Position numbers and translations under genes: made by a program
The notes under the pieces: model-generated
The model's input: the letters and a program-made list of their open reading frames with translations, nothing else
Told to the model about the DNA's origin: nothing
Database searches by the model: none
Assembly (NCBI GenBank): GCA_963754445.1
Contig: CAVWFT010000003.1
Location: forward strand, 62,001 to 126,000
Origin: Bog-473 sp963754445
Lineage (GTDB): Bacteria; Actinomycetota; Acidimicrobiia; Acidimicrobiales; RAAP-2
Reading direction: 5' to 3'
Length of the DNA stretch: 64,000 nucleotides
Shown: positions 31,536 through 40,797 of the stretch, one piece after another
Numbering within the stretch: position 1 is the stretch's first letter
How the letters are laid out: each line of letters starts with the position of its first letter

Positions 31536-34250
31536 TCAGACCGGCGAAGGGCTCCCCACCAGTCCCTGCAGCCGCCCGGCGACCACTGCCAAGACGTGAT
31601 TCCAGGTGAATTCAGCCAGGATGCGTCGACGGCCCGCCTCCCCCATCCCGGAGACGACCGAGGGGTCGTCGACGACGCGGCGCATGATCCCCGCCAGGGC
31701 GTCGGCGTTCGGCTCGGCCCACCAGTACCCGATCGAAGAGGGGCCGATCTCGGTCATCTCGACCGGTGTCTGCGCGGAGGGGACGAAGAGCGCGTTCTCC
31801 GCAGTGCAGAAATCGAGACAGGCGCCGTAGTCGGTGACGATCACCGGAAGCCCCGAGGCCATCGCCTCGGCGACGGGAAGACCGAATCCCTCGCCGCGGT
31901 ACGGGTGCACCAGGACATCGCAACTGCGGTAGAGCGCGGCCATGTCGGCTTCCGTCAGGTCGTCGTCGATGAGTTCGACCTCGGCCGAGAGAGGATCGAG
32001 CGCCACGGCTCGGAGCTGGTCGTCGATGGTCGAGCCGCGGTACACGTGGCCCGATCCGAAGGCCTTGACCACGAGACAGACGTCGTCATCGGGCCCGAAC
32101 GACTCGAGGTACGAGCGCAGGAGCACATCGACACCCTTGCGGGCGATCGTGCCTCCGACGAAGAGGAATTTCGTGGCTTTCGCGGTCCGGAGCTGGTACC
32201 CGGGTCCGGTCGGGCTGAACCGATCGGTATCCACACCGTGGGGGACAACCGCAACCGATGACTCGGGCACGCCGCTGCGGACGTAGCAATCCCTGACCCA
32301 GGACGTCGGGCACCAGACCTCGGCGACGTTGCGGCGGATCTGCGGGATCCAGGCCGACGGGATGCCCCCGAATTCCCAGGGCTGGATGAGCACGAGCGGG
32401 GCGGATCCGGCCGACGAGAGGTCGGGTGGCCACCGATGGCGGACGACGAGGTCGATGTCGTTCCGGTCGCGGTGAGGCGGGAATGACCGCCCGATCCGTT
32501 CGACCTCGATCGCCGAATCGACGAAGAACGGCGGCGCCTCCGACGTCACCGGTGTGACGGCGGCCAAGCCGGCGACGGCCAGACGGCCGGCCAATGCCCG
32601 GTTCACGTGGGCCAGGCTGTGGTGCGCGTAGAAGTCCCCCTCCCAGCGGATACTGGGTACGGACGGAGATGTCATCGCCGGACCGGACGAATCGAGCGCC
32701 CGCCCGCGCTCCCCGTTGCCCACCCCCGCGGACCCAGATCCCGATATCGCACCCGGGGATGCGGGCGAGAACACGCCCGTACGGCGCATCCCGGTCCTCT
32801 CGGCCAGGGCGTCGATGCGTTCCGCCAGGACGCCCGAGACCTGTTGCCACTGCCACTTGCGTTCGACGTCGGCCCTCGCCCGGGCGCCGATGCGTGTGCG
32901 GTATTCGGCGTCGGCCTCCAGCCGCGTCATGACTTCCACAAGATGTTCGACGGACGGCTCGGCCCACGAGTGACCCCTGTAGAAGGCGAACTCGGCCCGG
33001 CCGTCGATGGCGCGCAGGCCCTCGATATCGAGCAGGACGCTGTTCTCGTCGTCCATGAACTCGAGGTTCCCGCTCCAGCGGGTGGCCACTGTCGGCAGGC
33101 GACAGGCCATCGCCTCGATCATCGGCCGGCCCCACCCCTCACCTCGCGAGGCGCTCACATACACGTCGGCGGCAGCGTAGAGACGAGGCAGGTCGGTCAG
33201 GCTCAACGGGCGGTCGAGCACGATGATCGGAGCCACATCGCGCCGGCTCTTTCCGATCGACTCCAAGAATGCGTCGATGCGTTCGTTCGGATCGAAGCAG
33301 GAGCCCTCGTGAGGTGCTGTGCGCAACACCAACGAAGCATCGTCGTCGGGCCCGAAGGCTGCCGCCCAGGCCGAGAGGATGACGTCCCATCCCTTGCGGT
33401 ACGACCACTCGAAGATGGAGAGGAACACGGTGCCGCGCACGCCGTGGACGCGCAGGGGACGCAGCCCGGGCCTGAAGAGCGACCCGTCAACACCGCCGGG
33501 CACCACCTCGACGGGAACGCTGACGCCAGCCCTGGTGAAGGTCTCCCGGTTGAAGGAGGCGGGCACCCAGACCTCGTCCATCTGGTTGAGGCGGCCCACC
33601 CAATCGGCCGGTATCGAGTCCGTCTCGAACATCGTGCGCATGACATTTGCCTGCGCGCCCTGGACGGGCGTGGCGCAGTAACCCGGCATGTGTTGCACCG
33701 AGACGAACGGGTGGCCGAGAGGGGTCTGGACCGCCTGGTGCAAGGAGAGCAGGCGACTCGGGGCCGAGGCGGCGAGCTGATCGATGAACTCGGGCACTTC
33801 TTGTCCCCAGGCGCGTGCCGTGACGGGATGACCCCGCTTCTGCATGGCGGTGATCATCGCCCGGCCTTCGTCCCCGTAACCGCTGAAGTTGAAGATCGGG
33901 CACTGCCACATCAGGGAGATCGGTGCCGCCGCGGTGGCGTGGTCCGACGTGCGCCCACCTGCTCCGGGAGCGTGGCGATGGCCCGCGGCGCGCGGCGCGG
34001 TGACGCGACCCCCGCCGCCACGAGAGCGACTGCCGGACTTTCGACCTCCCCGCTGGGGCACGACGTTGATGGTCGTCGCGAAACCGTTCGAAATTGAGCG
34101 TTTCTTGATCAAACGACGCGGGCGGACAGGTGCGCCGACGGCTGAGCGATGCGACCAGAGTTGGTCGGGCGGCACCTGTGGGTCGTGCGGTGGGTCGTGC
34201 GGTGGTTCGTGCGGTGGTTCGTGCGGTTGGTCGGGCGGTCCGTCGATCAT
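31536..34250 (-). CDS. Tandem GT4 glycosyltransferase
   Basis: Up to 904 residues with two GT-B (GT4) domains in tandem (about 115-500 and 545-900). Both have the nucleotide-sugar half with SIFEWSYRKGWDVILSAWAAAF / FVGGTIARKGVDVLLRSYL and the E-x7-E region (SRGEGWGRPMIEAMACRLP, YRGEGFGLPVAEAMASGLP). The N-terminal 100 residues are low complexity (His/Glu/Pro repeats coded by 12-bp DNA repeats at about 34180-34240) and the ATG at 34250 has no ribosome site, so the true start may be further in, for example near MWQCPIFNFSG. It probably elongates a flagellar glycan. It is divergent from the FkbH-like gene. Confidence 0.8.
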   Translation of the reverse strand: MIDGPPDQPHEPPHEPPHDPPHDPQVPPDQLWSHRSAVGAPVRPRRLIKKRSISNGFATTINVVPQRGGRKSGSRSRGGGGRVTAPRAAGHRHAPGAGGRTSDHATAAAPISLMWQCPIFNFSGYGDEGRAMITAMQKRGHPVTARAWGQEVPEFIDQLAASAPSRLLSLHQAVQTPLGHPFVSVQHMPGYCATPVQGAQANVMRTMFETDSIPADWVGRLNQMDEVWVPASFNRETFTRAGVSVPVEVVPGGVDGSLFRPGLRPLRVHGVRGTVFLSIFEWSYRKGWDVILSAWAAAFGPDDDASLVLRTAPHEGSCFDPNERIDAFLESIGKSRRDVAPIIVLDRPLSLTDLPRLYAAADVYVSASRGEGWGRPMIEAMACRLPTVATRWSGNLEFMDDENSVLLDIEGLRAIDGRAEFAFYRGHSWAEPSVEHLVEVMTRLEADAEYRTRIGARARADVERKWQWQQVSGVLAERIDALAERTGMRRTGVFSPASPGAISGSGSAGVGNGERGRALDSSGPAMTSPSVPSIRWEGDFYAHHSLAHVNRALAGRLAVAGLAAVTPVTSEAPPFFVDSAIEVERIGRSFPPHRDRNDIDLVVRHRWPPDLSSAGSAPLVLIQPWEFGGIPSAWIPQIRRNVAEVWCPTSWVRDCYVRSGVPESSVAVVPHGVDTDRFSPTGPGYQLRTAKATKFLFVGGTIARKGVDVLLRSYLESFGPDDDVCLVVKAFGSGHVYRGSTIDDQLRAVALDPLSAEVELIDDDLTEADMAALYRSCDVLVHPYRGEGFGLPVAEAMASGLPVIVTDYGACLDFCTAENALFVPSAQTPVEMTEIGPSSIGYWWAEPNADALAGIMRRVVDDPSVVSGMGEAGRRRILAEFTWNHVLAVVAGRLQGLVGSPSPV

Positions 34251-34322
34251 GTCCGCCGGTGACGTCCGCCGGTGACGTCCGCCGGCCGGGAATTCCGTGT
34301 CGACTCAGGTCAGTGCCACATC

Positions 34323-34350
34323 TCAAGAATCCCTGAAGGTGGGCCGATGT
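34323..34350 (+). promoter_or_regulatory. Sigma-28-type promoter of the FkbH-like gene
   Basis: It reads TCAA - 16 bases - GCCGATGT. Predicted start near 34357, about 72 bases before the TTG start codon. It lies in the divergent gap shared with the GT4 gene, for which no equally good site was seen. Confidence 0.6.
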
Positions 34351-34428
34351 CTGGTTTGAGGTGTTGCGGCCGCCCGAGCGGCAGGGCACGAGAGCAGTTG
34401 GCTCTCTCCCACCGAAGGAGGACCCCCG

Positions 34429-36714
34429 TTGCAGTACTTCGTGGCATTCCACCAGCTCGATGTGCTCGACGGCATGGAAGGCCGGTGCGTCACGGGGCTG
34501 TACCCGCACCTGCGCCTGGTCTCCCTCCTGCCCGCCGACGTCACCGTGCACGCCGCAGCGAAGCTGCCCCCGCATCTGCGCCAACGCATCATCACGGACC
34601 CCGCACCCGAGCTCGTGCGCACCGGCCTGCACGGAGTGCTCAGCGCCGACAGCATCGAGACCCGCCAGATCCTGACCACCGTCCCGCCCGACGTCATCTT
34701 CGACTGGGGCGGCCTCAACGTGGCCTACGAGCGTTGGCTGCACACCGTCTACCTCCCACACTGCGCCACCACCGCCCTGTACAGCCCCGAGAACCTCTAC
34801 CCGTCGGACTGGACGACCCAGCCGATGACGATCGACATCGTGGGCAGTTGCGAGGCCTACTTCATGGAACAGCAGGTGCAGGCGGTCGCCACCCAGCTGG
34901 GGGTGCAGATCAGCTCGTACCACACGCTGCAGAACCATCCCGTCGCCTCGGCGTCCGCCGGGGGGCCCGCCACCGCTCGACTCGTCGTGCCGCCGCTGCG
35001 CTACATGCATCCCGACACCCTGGACGACATCGTCGTGCACGCCAACCACCTGCGACTCTTCGAGGAGTCGAGGTCCAGGTTGGTGGCGTACCTCGATTCG
35101 ATCCTGGTCGGCCACGACGACACGCCACAGTTCGTCACCGGGTTCATCGAGCCGTGCGTGAATCCGCTGGGTGTTTCCTTCCACGGCGCCGACCTGTCCA
35201 ACCTCAAATACTTCGTGCGCTGCCTCAACGACGTGATCATCGAGTGGTGCGACGGTCACGCACAGACCTGGTACATCGACGCCAACGAGACCGCAGCGAT
35301 GATCGGCAAGAATTACATCGACGACGGCCCCATCGCCCACTACGCGCACCGCATCCCGTTCGACCCCTACGACGACTGGGTGGAGCGGGATGATCCGGTG
35401 GCCACGCAGCCGCTCCTGCGCAGCTTCGAGATCCGATCGTCCAACTTCTACGCCGCCGTCATCCGCGAGGTCTGCACCCGCCTGGCCATGCTCACAGGTC
35501 GTGACCAGGTCAAGGCGGTGATCGTCGACCTGGACAACACGCTCTGGCGCGGTCTCGCTTCGGACCAGGCCGTGGGATCGTGGAACGGGCGACCCCAGGG
35601 CATCGTGGAGGCGCTCAAGGTGCTCAAGAAGCGCGGTGTCCTCCTTGCCGTGGCGAGCAAGAACGACGAGGCCTACATCCGGACCCACTGGAACCGCATC
35701 CTGCATGAGTACGCGGAGGTGCCGCTGGGCTGCGCGTTGAGCCTGGACGACTTCGACAGCGTCCGCATCGACTTCCGCCCGAAGTCGGTCACGGTGGGCG
35801 AGATCCTGGCCGAGCTGAACATCCACGCCGACGCCACCGTGTTCGTCGACGACAACCCTCTCGAGCGCGAGGAGGTCCAGGCCGCCTTTCCCGCCATGCG
35901 GGTCCTCGGCGCCGAGCTCAACTACGTGCGCCGCGAGCTCCTGTTCAGCCCCTTCACCCAGCACGCGCGACTCACTGCGGAGGACGCCACTCGTTCGGCG
36001 ACCGTGCGCCAGCAGGCCTTGCTCGGCGAGCATCGCGCAGCCGGGACGGCTGACGACTTCTTGTCCTCGCTCGGGCTGACCTGCCGGGTGACCGAAGTCG
36101 ACGATCCCGCCGCGGCCGAGGCGCAACGCGCCGTGCAGCTGATCAACAAGACGAACCAGTGGAACCTCAACGGCGGACGTCTCGGCGAGGGCGACCTGCG
36201 GCGGGCGCTGGCCGGGGGCCAACGGCTCTTCGTGGCCCACACCAAGGACCGCTCGAACGACTACGGGCTGGTGGCGGCCGCGCTGATCGACGAGTCGGCC
36301 GAGCGGATCACGCACATGGTGGTCAGCTGCCGGGTGATCGGGATGGGCATCGACGCAGCACTGGCCCATGCCGTGCTCAGCCGGTTCGGGCCGGCACTGG
36401 CCTTCGCCTACGCCGACAGCGGGCGCAACATGGCCGTGCGCAGCTTCCTGCAGGGCCACCTGCGCCCGAACGGATCGCCCACCGACGGGGGCGGCGGCGA
36501 CGATGGGGCCGGCGGCAACGGCCTCGAGGCGGGCCCGGTCGTGCTCGGCGGCGTGGACGCGCCCACGCACATCGAACTGAGCGTCGAGGCACCACGTTCG
36601 GCGCCGGAGACGGCACCGTCGGCGCGGCCGGCACCGTCGGGGGGGCCGGTCGCCGCAGCCGGCGCCGGCGTCCACGGCCGGACCGGGGACGACGCGCGTC
36701 CCGTCGCCGGCTAA
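34429..36714 (+). CDS. FkbH-like HAD-IIIC protein with C-terminal acyltransferase fold
   Basis: A 761-residue protein. An N-terminal domain (about 1-340) that I recognise only as the variable part of FkbH-like proteins is followed by a HAD domain with DLDNTLWRG (nucleophile Asp, about 365-510) and a GNAT-like C-terminal domain (about 545-680) with QLINKTNQWNLNGGR. FkbH-type proteins transfer and dephosphorylate three-carbon units onto carriers and also occur in glycan modification loci. The last 80 residues are Pro/Ala/Gly-rich. TTG at 34429 is supported by AAGGAGGA. Substrate is unknown; the flagellar promoter and neighbours suggest a role in a filament glycan. Confidence 0.8.
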   Translation: MQYFVAFHQLDVLDGMEGRCVTGLYPHLRLVSLLPADVTVHAAAKLPPHLRQRIITDPAPELVRTGLHGVLSADSIETRQILTTVPPDVIFDWGGLNVAYERWLHTVYLPHCATTALYSPENLYPSDWTTQPMTIDIVGSCEAYFMEQQVQAVATQLGVQISSYHTLQNHPVASASAGGPATARLVVPPLRYMHPDTLDDIVVHANHLRLFEESRSRLVAYLDSILVGHDDTPQFVTGFIEPCVNPLGVSFHGADLSNLKYFVRCLNDVIIEWCDGHAQTWYIDANETAAMIGKNYIDDGPIAHYAHRIPFDPYDDWVERDDPVATQPLLRSFEIRSSNFYAAVIREVCTRLAMLTGRDQVKAVIVDLDNTLWRGLASDQAVGSWNGRPQGIVEALKVLKKRGVLLAVASKNDEAYIRTHWNRILHEYAEVPLGCALSLDDFDSVRIDFRPKSVTVGEILAELNIHADATVFVDDNPLEREEVQAAFPAMRVLGAELNYVRRELLFSPFTQHARLTAEDATRSATVRQQALLGEHRAAGTADDFLSSLGLTCRVTEVDDPAAAEAQRAVQLINKTNQWNLNGGRLGEGDLRRALAGGQRLFVAHTKDRSNDYGLVAAALIDESAERITHMVVSCRVIGMGIDAALAHAVLSRFGPALAFAYADSGRNMAVRSFLQGHLRPNGSPTDGGGGDDGAGGNGLEAGPVVLGGVDAPTHIELSVEAPRSAPETAPSARPAPSGGPVAAAGAGVHGRTGDDARPVAG

Positions 36715-36739
36715 AGCCCACCTCGCCCCGCGCCGATAT
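36712..36739 (+). promoter_or_regulatory. Sigma-28-type promoter of the flhA operon
   Basis: It reads TAAA - 16 bases - GCCGATAT, the best match in the window. Its -35 TAAA contains the TAA stop codon of the FkbH-like gene, the same arrangement as at flgB. Predicted start is near 36746. Confidence 0.8.
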
Positions 36740-36780
36740 TCCGTTCGGAGGACGAGCAGCCACCGGACGGCGCTCACACC

Positions 36781-36799
36781 TCGGCCAGGGACCGGCCGA
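36781..36799 (+). promoter_or_regulatory. GGA-loop hairpin in the flhA leader (possible CsrA site)
   Basis: The stem TCGGCC/GGCCGA (6 bp) has the 7-base loop AGGGACC that exposes GGA, 20 bases before the flhA ATG. A GGAGGA run lies upstream at about 36747. It fits a CsrA site in the leader of the operon that encodes csrA. Confidence 0.4.
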
Positions 36800-36818
36800 C
36801 CCCTTTTGGTGAGGTGTG

Positions 36819-38858
36819 ATGACGCGCAATCGGATCGGTTTGATCGGCATCCCGGCCGGTGTGGTCGGGATCGTCGTCATGCTGATCGTGCCGATGCCGC
36901 CGTACCTGCTGGACGTCCTCATCAGCCTGAACATCTCGGCCGCCGTGATCGTGATGCTCATGAGCATGCACGTCAGGAAGCCGCTCGACTTCTCGGCCTT
37001 CCCCGCCCTCCTCCTCGTGGCCACCATGTTCCGGCTGGCCCTCAACGTCAGCGCCACCCGCCTCGTCCTCGAGCACGGCTACGCCGGCGCGGTCATCGAG
37101 TCGTTCGGTTCCTTCGTCGTGGGCGGCTCCCTCATCGTCGGGCTCGTCGTCTTCCTGATCCTGATCGTCATCCAGTTCGTCGTCGTGACCGCCGGTGCGG
37201 GTCGCGTGGCCGAGGTCGCCGCTCGATTCACCCTCGACGGCATGCCCGGCAAGCAGATGGCCATCGACGCCGATCTCAACTCGGGCTCCATCAACGAGCA
37301 GGAGGCCAAGCGCCGACGGGCGGAGATCTCGAACGAAGCCGACTTCTACGGCGCCATGGACGGTGCGTCCAAGTTCGTCCGTGGTGACGCCATCGCGGCC
37401 GTCATCATCACCCTGATCAATCTGATCGGCGGGTTCGCTGTCGGGATCCTCCAACAGCACCTCTCCCCGAGCGACGCCGTACACACGTACTCGCTCCTCA
37501 GCGTGGGTGACGGACTCGTCTCGCAGATCCCGGCCCTGCTCCTGTCGATCTCGACCGGCATCATGGTGACCCGGGCCGCCACCGAGGACGACTTCGGGAC
37601 CGACGTACTCACGCAGCTGCGCCGCCAGCACAACGCGGTGCGGGTGGCCGGCGTCGTCATGATCGCCCTGGCCCTCATCCCCGGGCTGCCCCACATCGCC
37701 TTCCTCATCGTGGGCGGCCTCCTCATGCTGGCCGCCAGCCGCTTCCGGAGGACTACCAACGCCCCGGCTCCGGCCGAGGAGCTCGTGGAGGCGGCGCCCG
37801 AGGTCGACTCCCCCGCCGCGCTGGCCGGCGAGGTCCGCATCGACCCGCTCGAGCTCGAACTGGCCCTCGACCTCATCGACCTCGTCGGTGACGGCGGCGA
37901 TCTCCTCGACCGGGTCAAGGGTCTGCGGCGCAAGGTGGCCGGCGACCTCGGGCTGATCGTGCCGCCGGTGCGCACCCGCGACAACCTCGACCTGGCCCAG
38001 GGGACCTACACGATTCTGTTGCACGGCGTCGAGGCCGGGCGGGGCATGGCGCCTCCCGGTCGCCTGCTCTGCATCGGTGACGGCATCGATGCCCTGCCGG
38101 GCGAGTCGACCGTCGAGCCCGTCTTCGGCCTCGGGGCCAAGTGGGTGCCGACGGAGTTGCGCCAGCAGGCGCTCATGGCGGGGGCCACCGTCGTCGACCG
38201 CTCGTCGGTCATCACGACGCACCTGGGCGAGGTGATCTCGGAGAACGCCGGACGCCTGCTCTCGACCCAGCAGCTGCGCACGCTGCTCGATCTGGTCAAA
38301 GAGCGCGAGCCGGTCGTGATGGAGGAGATGGCCGCGGCCAACCTGGCCCTGAGCGAGCTCCAGCGCGTCCTGTGCGAGCTTCTCAACGAGGGTGTGCCGA
38401 TCCGCGACCTGGCCCGCATCACCGAGGCCGTCAGCGAGCGGGCCCGGGTCAGCAAGGACCCCGACGCGCTGCTCGAGGCGGCGCGCAACGCATTGGGGCC
38501 GGCCATCACGGCGCTCTACGCCGAGGACGGGACGCTGTACGTCCTGACCATCGAGGCCATGGACGAGCGCATGCTCCTCGACTCGGTGACCGCCGGGGAG
38601 TACGGCCTGATGCTGGCCATCGACCCGAGCATGGCCGAGCGCCTGGCCCAACAGGCCGGCTTCCTGTGCGAGCAGGCCGAGCAGGCCGGCCACCAGCCGG
38701 TGCTGCTGTGCTCGTCACGCCTGCGACCGGCGGTCCAGCGGCTGCTCCACGGCCCGGTGCCGCGCCTGCACGTGATCGGCGTCAACGAAGTCTCTTCCAA
38801 CGTGAAACTCGAACGACTGGGGACGGTGCAACTTGCCCACGAAATCGCTGCTGCTTGA
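36819..38858 (+). CDS. flhA: Flagellar export gate protein FlhA
   Basis: A 679-residue export gate protein. The N-terminal half has about seven to eight membrane segments; the FHIPEP signature region reads RVAEVAARFTLDGMPGKQ and AEISNEADFYGAMDGASKFV. A linker (about 310-330) leads to the cytoplasmic domain that docks chaperone-substrate complexes. It uses the proton motive force for export. ATG at 36819 follows a GTGAGGT ribosome site; GTG at 36816 is equally in frame. Confidence 0.96.
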   Translation: MTRNRIGLIGIPAGVVGIVVMLIVPMPPYLLDVLISLNISAAVIVMLMSMHVRKPLDFSAFPALLLVATMFRLALNVSATRLVLEHGYAGAVIESFGSFVVGGSLIVGLVVFLILIVIQFVVVTAGAGRVAEVAARFTLDGMPGKQMAIDADLNSGSINEQEAKRRRAEISNEADFYGAMDGASKFVRGDAIAAVIITLINLIGGFAVGILQQHLSPSDAVHTYSLLSVGDGLVSQIPALLLSISTGIMVTRAATEDDFGTDVLTQLRRQHNAVRVAGVVMIALALIPGLPHIAFLIVGGLLMLAASRFRRTTNAPAPAEELVEAAPEVDSPAALAGEVRIDPLELELALDLIDLVGDGGDLLDRVKGLRRKVAGDLGLIVPPVRTRDNLDLAQGTYTILLHGVEAGRGMAPPGRLLCIGDGIDALPGESTVEPVFGLGAKWVPTELRQQALMAGATVVDRSSVITTHLGEVISENAGRLLSTQQLRTLLDLVKEREPVVMEEMAAANLALSELQRVLCELLNEGVPIRDLARITEAVSERARVSKDPDALLEAARNALGPAITALYAEDGTLYVLTIEAMDERMLLDSVTAGEYGLMLAIDPSMAERLAQQAGFLCEQAEQAGHQPVLLCSSRLRPAVQRLLHGPVPRLHVIGVNEVSSNVKLERLGTVQLAHEIAAA

Positions 38859-40458
38859 CGGACCGGACCTCGAGGAGCTCCTGGCCCGTGCCATGAACGA
38901 AGCCGGCCCGGGTGGGCGCGTGGCCAGCGCCGACCGGGTGCGACGGGGCGGGATCGGCGGATTCTTCGCCCGCGAACACTTCGAAGTGGTGATCGAGATC
39001 GACGACTACGAGGAGACCGGCGAGACGTCGCCGGCGGCGGCGTCGTCGGCTCCGAAGCTGGTCACGTCCTCGACCGGGCGGGCCTCGTCACCTCCTGCCG
39101 GGGCCCGCAACTGGACCGACCTGGCTGAAGGGACCGAGGACTTCCTCGACATCTCCGGTACGACCTCGCCGAGCCCCGAGGCGGAACCGGCATCGCCGGC
39201 CGCCCCTGCGGCGCTCGGGTCGGAGGCCCGGATGCCCTCCACCCAGAAGGCGTCCTTCGCCGCCATGTTGACCGCGATCGCCCGGGACACGGTGGCGGAC
39301 GAGGACGTGCCCGCCGCCATCGACGCCACCGGCGCCACCGTTCTGGGCGACGACCCCACGTTGGTCGTCCCGGCGGTGACCGGCCCCGCCGAGACGGCTC
39401 CCCCGGCGACGACGCGCCGCCGGCAGACCTTCACGGGGACCACCACCACGAGCAGGAGCGGCGCCTGGATCGAGGCCATCGCCGAGGCCCGCCCCGAACC
39501 GGAGCCCGCGCCCGCTGCCGAGTCGGCGTCCGCCCACCTGCCGAACCCGGCCGGCGACGGCATCACCGCCGACGCCCAGACTCCCGTGCTGGCCGCCGAG
39601 TTGTTCGCCCACCTCGACGCGGCCGTCACGTCGACGGGCATCGCTGCGACGGGCGGCAACCGGGCTCCGATCGCGTCGTCGGTCGTGCAGCCGGCTCTGG
39701 CCTCGCTCGGCCTGCCGGCCGACCTGTTGCCGGAGGACTCGATCCTGTCCTGCCTCGAGAAACTGAGCACGACGAACGACGCCCAGACCTACGTGGAGGT
39801 CGCGCTGACCTCCGCCCTGCAGCGCCTGCCGGCGCCACCGCAACCGCCCGACCGGCCCGGCTCCGTCATGGTCATCGTGGGGGACCTCGACCGGGCGCTC
39901 GAATGCGCCGCCACGCTGGCCGATCGGGCCGGCATCGACCTCGACACCATCGTGGTCGCGTCCCAGGCCCGCCACCGGCGCGGCGTCATGGCCCGACACC
40001 GCCTCTCGACCCCCGAAGAGGCGGCGGAGCTGGCCTCTCGCAGCCGGCGCATGCCGCACCCGGTGATCGTCGCCATGCACGCGCCGGTCTCGGCCGAACC
40101 CGACCGTTGGGCCATGCGCCTGCTCGCAGCGCTCTCCCCCGCCGCCGTGTGGGGCGTCGCCTCGGCGACGCACAAGTGCGAGGACCTGGCGGCATGGGGC
40201 GAAGGCCTCGGCGGCCTCGACGCCCTGGCGCTCGAGGATCTGGCGGCCACCACGAGCCCGGCCGACGCCCTGGCCTCCGGCATCCCCGTCGCCATCCTCG
40301 ACGGGCAGCACGCCACGCCCGCGCTGTGGGCGGCGCTCATCGCCGCCCGGCTGCTGATCGCCCGGGTCGCTGCTTCCGCTGCACCGGGCCGGGCCATGAC
40401 GGCGTCGGCCAACCAGGCCGGACTCGGCTCGACGGTGGGCCGGGCCGGGACGGTTTGA
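38833..40458 (+). CDS. FlhF-like protein with eroded GTPase motifs
   Basis: A 541-residue protein. Its N-terminus (RVASADRVRRGGIGGFFAREHFEVVIEI) matches the FlhF N-terminal segment. A long Ala/Pro/Thr-rich disordered region runs from about 60 to 240. The C-terminal domain aligns with the FlhF/SRP-type GTPase fold, including ALEDLAATTSPADALASGIPVAIL and DGQHATP near the usual TKLDE...LP...GQ.VP region. The P-loop position reads VGDLDRALECAATLA, without G-x4-GK-T/S, and TKLD is lost. It is therefore probably unable to bind GTP. TTG at 38833 overlaps the flhA end by 26 bases. Position after flhA supports the FlhF relation. Confidence 0.65.
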   Translation: MPTKSLLLDGPDLEELLARAMNEAGPGGRVASADRVRRGGIGGFFAREHFEVVIEIDDYEETGETSPAAASSAPKLVTSSTGRASSPPAGARNWTDLAEGTEDFLDISGTTSPSPEAEPASPAAPAALGSEARMPSTQKASFAAMLTAIARDTVADEDVPAAIDATGATVLGDDPTLVVPAVTGPAETAPPATTRRRQTFTGTTTTSRSGAWIEAIAEARPEPEPAPAAESASAHLPNPAGDGITADAQTPVLAAELFAHLDAAVTSTGIAATGGNRAPIASSVVQPALASLGLPADLLPEDSILSCLEKLSTTNDAQTYVEVALTSALQRLPAPPQPPDRPGSVMVIVGDLDRALECAATLADRAGIDLDTIVVASQARHRRGVMARHRLSTPEEAAELASRSRRMPHPVIVAMHAPVSAEPDRWAMRLLAALSPAAVWGVASATHKCEDLAAWGEGLGGLDALALEDLAATTSPADALASGIPVAILDGQHATPALWAALIAARLLIARVAASAAPGRAMTASANQAGLGSTVGRAGTV

Positions 40459-40460
40459 TC

Positions 40461-40748
40461 ATGGGTGTCCGGCGACCGGAGCTGGTCCTGGGGGCGGCCG
40501 TTCTCGTCAGCTTGCCCATGGTGCCCGACATCCTGAGCGGCGCCATCGACACGACGGCCGCGCTCGTGCGCTTCCTCGGGGCCATCCTCGTCTGCTGGGT
40601 GTTGGCCTCGATCGTGCAGTCGGTCGTGGACCGGTACGCCGATGCGGCCGCCCAGCGCGAGTACGAGGTGCAGTTGGCCCGGGCACGGGCCCAGCACGTG
40701 ACGGCGTCGGACATCGAAAGTCCCGGAGGTCCCGCGGCACAGGGGTGA
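40461..40748 (+). CDS. Small membrane protein of unknown function in the flhA operon
   Basis: A 95-residue protein. Two hydrophobic stretches (ELVLGAAVLVSLPMVPDIL and ALVRFLGAILVCWVLASIV) are followed by a charged, possibly coiled-coil tail (DRYADAAAQREYEVQLARARAQ). Start taken as ATG 40461, two bases after the stop of the FlhF-like gene; TTG 40455 would overlap that stop. I do not recognise a family. Its position between the FlhF-like gene and csrA suggests a role in the flagellum or its regulation. Confidence 0.65.
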   Translation: MGVRRPELVLGAAVLVSLPMVPDILSGAIDTTAALVRFLGAILVCWVLASIVQSVVDRYADAAAQREYEVQLARARAQHVTASDIESPGGPAAQG

Positions 40749-40797
40749 GCTGGATCTATACTCGCCGCCTGGTACGAGATCCCCGAGGAGGCGGCCC

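Noticed and set aside
33487..36777. A minus-strand open frame of over 1000 codons across the FkbH-like gene
   Set aside because: Opposite-strand shadow of a high-GC gene. Its peptide is compositionally odd and it runs through the divergent promoter region.
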